Shown: positions 60,274 through 64,000 of the stretch, piece by piece
Numbering within the stretch: position 1 is the stretch's first letter
How the letters are laid out: every line of letters begins with the position of its first letter
NCBI GenBank assembly: GCA_008921705.1
Contig: VFFE01006623.1
Coordinates: forward strand, 92,344 to 156,343
Source: Burhinus oedicnemus
Taxonomy: Eukaryota > Chordata > Aves > Charadriiformes > Burhinidae
Reading direction: 5' to 3'
DNA: 64,000 bases
The notes under the pieces: model-generated
Database searches by the model: none
What the model was told of the DNA's origin: nothing
The model's input: only the letters and a program-made list of their open reading frames with translations
Translations under genes and position numbers: made by a program

Positions 60274-63250
60274 CATAGAATCGTAGAATTGTTTAGGTTG
60301 GAAAAGACCTTTAAGACCATCTAGTCCAACCATTGACCCTACTCTACCAGGTCTGCCACTAAACCATGTCTCTAAGCACGACATCTACACAACTTTTAAA
60401 CGCGTCTAGGGATGGTGACTCAACCACCTCCCTGGGCAGCCTCTTCCAATGTTTGATAACCCTTACAGTGAAAAATGTTTTCCTAATGTCCAGCCTAAAC
60501 CTCCCCTGGCGCAACTGGAACCTATTTCCTCTTGTCCTATTGCTAATTACTTGGGAGAAGAGATCAGCTCCCATCTCACTACAACCTCCTTTCAGGTAGT
60601 TGTAGAAAGCAAGAAGGTCTCCCCTCAGCCTTCTCTTCTCCAGACTAAACAATCCTAATTCCTTCAGCCGCTCCTCATAAGACATGTTCTCCAGACCCAT
60701 CACCAGCTTCGTTGCCCTTCTCTGGACATGCTCCAGCACCTCAATGTCCCTCCTGTACTGTGACGCCCAAAACTGAACACAGGACTCAAGCTGCGGCCTC
60801 ACCAGCGCTGAGTACAGGGGCACGATCACTTCCCTACTCCTGCTGGCCACACTACTCTTGATACAGGCCAAGATGCCGTTGACCTTCTCGGCTACCTGTG
60901 CACGCTGCTGGCTCACGTTTAGCAGGCTGTCCACCAGGACCCCCAGATCTTTTTCTGCAAGGCATCTTTCCAGCCACTCCTCCCCAAGCCTGTAGCATTG
61001 CCTGGGGTTGTTGTAGCTGAAGTGCAGGACCCGGCACTTGGCCTTGTTAAACCTCGTGCAATTGGCTTCAGCCCATCCATCCAGTCTGTCCAGATCTCTC
61101 TGCAGAGCCTTCCTACCCTCAAGCAGATCAACACTCCTGCTTAATTTGGTGTCATCTGCAAACTTACTGAGGGTGCACTCAATCCCCTCATCCAGACCAT
61201 CAATAAAGATATTAAACAAGGCTGGTCCCAAAACTGAGCCCTGAGGAACACTGCTTGAGACCTGCCGCCAGCTGGATTTAACGCCAGTCACCACAACTGT
61301 CTGGGCTCGGCCATCCAGCCAGTGTTTAATCCAGCGAAGGGTGCACCTGTCTACGCCATGGTCTGCCAGCTTCCCTACCAGAATGCTGTAGTAGACTGTG
61401 TTGAAGGCCTTACTAAAGTCCAAGTAGACAACATCCACAGCCTTTCCTTCATCCACCAGGCGGGTCACCTGGTCTTAAAAGGAGATCAGGTTGGTCAAAC
61501 AGGACCTGCTTTTCCTGAACCCCTGCTGGCTGGGCCTGATCCCTTGGTTGTCTTTCACATGTCACGTGAGCACACTCAGGATGAACTGTTCCATGATCTT
61601 TCCTGGCACTGAGGTCAGGCTGACAGGCCTATAATTGCCTGGATCTTCCTTCTGGCCCTTCTTGTAGATGGGTGTCACATTGGCAAGCCTCCCGTCATCT
61701 GGAACCTCCCTCGTTGACCAAGACCACTGATAAACGATGGAGAGCGGCTTGGCAAGCTCCTCCGCCAATTTCCTCAGCACTCTCGGGTGGACCCCATCTG
61801 GGCCCATAGACTTGTGGCTGTCCAGTTGGTGTAGCAGGTCACTAACTGCTTCCTCTTGGATTATGGGGCTTTATTCTGCTCTCCACCCCTGTCTTCCAGC
61901 TCAGGGGGCTGAATACCCTGAGGATGACTGGTCTTACTATTAAAGACTGAGGCAAAGAAGGCATTAAGTACCTCAGCCTTCCCCTCATCCTTGTTGACAA
62001 TCTTCCCCTCCACATCCAATAAGGGGTGGAGATTCTCCCTGGCTCTCTTTTTGTTGTTAATGTATTTGGAAAAACCTTTTTTGTTATCTCTTACGACAGT
62101 GGCCAGATTAAGTTCTAGCTGTTCTTTTGCCTTTCTGATGTTTTTTCTGCATGACCTAACTAGATCCCTATACTCTTGTTGCGTTGCCTGCCCCTTCTTC
62201 CAAAGGTGGTGAACTCTCCTTTTTTCCCTGAGTCCCAGCAAGAGCTCCCTGTTCAGCCAGGCTGGTCGCCTTCCCCGCCAGTTCATCTTCTGACACATGG
62301 GGACAGCCCGCTCCTGCCGCCTCTATGACTTCCTTCTTGAAGAATGTCCAGCCTTCCTGGACCTCTTTGCCCTTCAGAACTGTCTCCCAAGGGACTCTCT
62401 TAACAAGTGTCCTGAACAGGTTGAAGTCTGCCTTCCGGCAGTCCATGGCAGTGGTTTTGCTGACCCCCTTCCTTACTTCACCAAGAATTGAGAACTCTAT
62501 CATTTCATGGTCACTAAGCCCAAGACAGCCTCCGACCACCACATCACCCACCAGACCCACCAGATCTTCTGTGGTTGTGAGCAGCAGGTCTAGCAAGGCA
62601 CCTCCCCTGGTAGGCTCACTTACCAGTTGTGTCAGGAAGTTATCTTCCACACACTCCAGGAATCGCCTAGACTGTTTCCTCTCTGCTGTGTTGTATTTCC
62701 AGCAGATGTCTGGTAAGTTGAAGTCCCCCACTAGGACAAGGGCTGGGGACTGTGAGACTTCCATCAGCCGCTTGTAGAATGCTTCATCTATTGCTTCATC
62801 CTGATTGGGTGCTCTATAACAAGCTCCCAACAGGATATCTGCCTTGTTGGCCTTGCCCCTCATCCTTACCCATAAGCACTCGACCTCGCCTTCGCAGTCA
62901 TTGAGCTCTAGACAATCAAAACACTCCCTAACATATAGAGCCACCCCACCACCTCTCCTTCCCTGCCTATCCCTTCTGAAGAGCTTATAGCCATCCATTG
63001 CAGCACTCCAGTCATAACAGTCATCCCATCATGTTTCTGTGATGACAACTATTTCATAACTACCCTGCTTCACAATGGCTTCCAGCTCCTCCTGTTTGTT
63101 GCCCATGCTGCGTGCATTGGTGTAGATGCACTTGAGCTGGGCTATCGATTTCTCCCCCAATATTGGCATGCTGCCCCTAGGCTCGTATCTAATGAGCTTG
63201 ATTCTATCCCCTTCCCCCTTCGTACCTAGTTTAAAGCCCTCTCAATGAGC
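60274..63250 (-). mobile_element. Near-3-kb CR1 LINE with most of ORF2
   Basis: The longest mobile element in the window. The left edge is the CR1 tail (tcatagaatcgtagaattgt). The 3' UTR runs to 60358 (aggttggaaaagacctttaa, a subfamily different from the 4621/23574 copies), and ORF2 then runs rightward to about 63240. The 5' UTR and ORF1 are missing, so it is 5'-truncated, a common outcome of target-primed reverse transcription. The coding region is broken by several stops and frameshifts (see the ORF2 entry). No clear target duplication was seen, as is usual for CR1. Confidence 0.96.
60359..63240 (-). pseudogene. CR1 ORF2 (endonuclease plus reverse transcriptase), inactivated
   Basis: ORF2 normally encodes an AP-type endonuclease that nicks the target DNA and an RT that copies the LINE RNA at the nick. 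Read right to left, the endonuclease domain shows T-N-A-R-S (about 63108-63125), I-T-E-T (catalytic E), G-D-F-N (about 62715-62735) and S-D-H-E (about 62499-62518). The RT shows D-F-S-K-A-F (motif A, about 61402-61425), [10 protein letters not shown] (motif B) and K-F-A-D-D-T-K-L (motif C, 61141-61170). All key residues seen are present. The damage: an in-frame TGA at 63029-63031 where a tryptophan codon is expected; a frameshift near 62200-62298; a second frameshift near 61850-61870; a TGA at 61562-61564 (likely CGA to TGA decay); and a TAA at 61475-61477. The last 369 codons (60359-61468) are open. Confidence 0.93.
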
Positions 63251-64000
63251 CAAAGCTTAAATTAGTGCAACTAGGGAACATCCTTGATCAAAATTTCACG
63301 TAAACTAAAACCAAAATAATTTCTGCTTTCATCTCTTGATCTAGTTGCTGAATAAACAGGAAGGATCAGTGGAGAGCCAGTGTGGAAACAAGGCAGGCTA
63401 GCGCTCTTCTGCTGCTATTCTGTGAGCAAATGCACACTAGCCAAACGTTGTCCAAATCAGATTAAAAATCATAGTTTAATCATGCTGTGGTTGTTATCAT
63501 AGGCCCATTCAAAGTATTGTAACTAATATTGTCTATTTCCTAGGCAATCTTTTTTCCTAAAATTCATTACAGGAATCAATTAAAGAACCGCATGATACAA
63601 CAGGTATCTCATTTTCTGCTAGTCAAAGATACTTAAGTTTTACTTCATTAACAGGAAACGAGAATAGAAGGGCATTGTCAAATCCAGGAGGTGGACAGGC
63701 TTCGAGTTTCAGGTTCAGCCTTTTCACAGTTCAAATTCCCATACTGCCTTTGGAGCAACGTAAAAAATTCAGCATGGCATTATCCAAGTTGCCAGAATTA
63801 GCCATCTTTAGGGGATCTGTGACCCCTATAATGTGGTGCAGATTGCTACAAACACAATGCAATAGCACTTCCTTTAGGGTTGGCCTCCATGGAGGCCTCT
63901 TGTGTTGACTACCACCGACTCAGAGGCCACTGTCTGACCCAAGGACATTTAGATGTGTTTTGTGTATTTTCAACTGATATATTTGCCTATATGAATTAGT
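63251..64000. other. No gene recognised; window edge
   Basis: A 77-codon frame at 63675-63908 (+) in a slightly GC-richer patch is not recognisable. Nothing else identified. Confidence 0.5.

Overview
The window looks like a gene-poor, AT-rich piece of a bird genome. The main reason is the repeat content. There are many CR1 LINE copies, most truncated at the 5' end and several ending in the avian CR1 tail (tandem ATTCTATG-type octamers). There are also TG...CA long terminal repeats (LTRs) of avian endogenous-retrovirus type, and worn relics of older amniote repeats. No host protein-coding exon, tRNA, rRNA, snRNA or CRISPR array could be recognised. The open frames outside repeats are short and carry no recognisable domain. 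The sequence is best read as a large intron or intergenic desert shaped by retrotransposon insertion. The species cannot be fixed from the sequence alone.

Layout. 1-4620: plain AT-rich DNA with one old CR1/L3-like relic (about 2870-3700). 4621-5260: two CR1 3' ends facing outward, forming a 113-bp inverted repeat with one mismatch. 5261-18100: AT-rich DNA with CR1 copies at 8193-8355 (-) and 10050-10844 (+), and a heavily worn old CR1 at about 12180-14060 (+). 18110-18281: an 86-bp tandem duplication. 22430-24497: an old CR1 (+) followed by a younger CR1 (-) with a 278-codon open remnant of the reverse transcriptase (RT). 24498-25275: a GC-rich unassigned repeat-like block. 29480-35010: an old CR1/L3 relic (-), then a solo LTR (30670-32276) split by a second solo LTR (30722-31798), each with its own 5-bp target-site duplication, then another old CR1 (+). 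35890-37565: a GC-rich, probably LTR-derived block that carries a compact, CpG-rich 305-bp LTR at 36675-36979. 37566-50039: mostly featureless AT-rich DNA with a few ancient palindromic amniote-repeat relics. 50040-51448: an old CR1 relic, then an 820-bp GC-rich LTR (-) related to the one at 30670. 55080-57000: a GC-rich unassigned block, a CR1 3' fragment (+), and an L3/CR1-like relic (-). 60274-63250: the largest element, a nearly 3-kb CR1 (-) with almost all of ORF2 (endonuclease plus RT) but at least three in-frame stops and two frameshifts.

Nothing here works together as an operon or pathway. The informative content is the order of insertions: ancient amniote repeats and L3/CR1 relics first, then several CR1 subfamilies, then ERV LTRs. 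The CpG-rich LTRs (inner LTR near 31000-31270, and 36675-36979) look the youngest. No new genetic system was found. The most unusual structures are the near-identical CR1 foldback (4643-5248) and the precisely datable nested solo LTRs (30665-32281).
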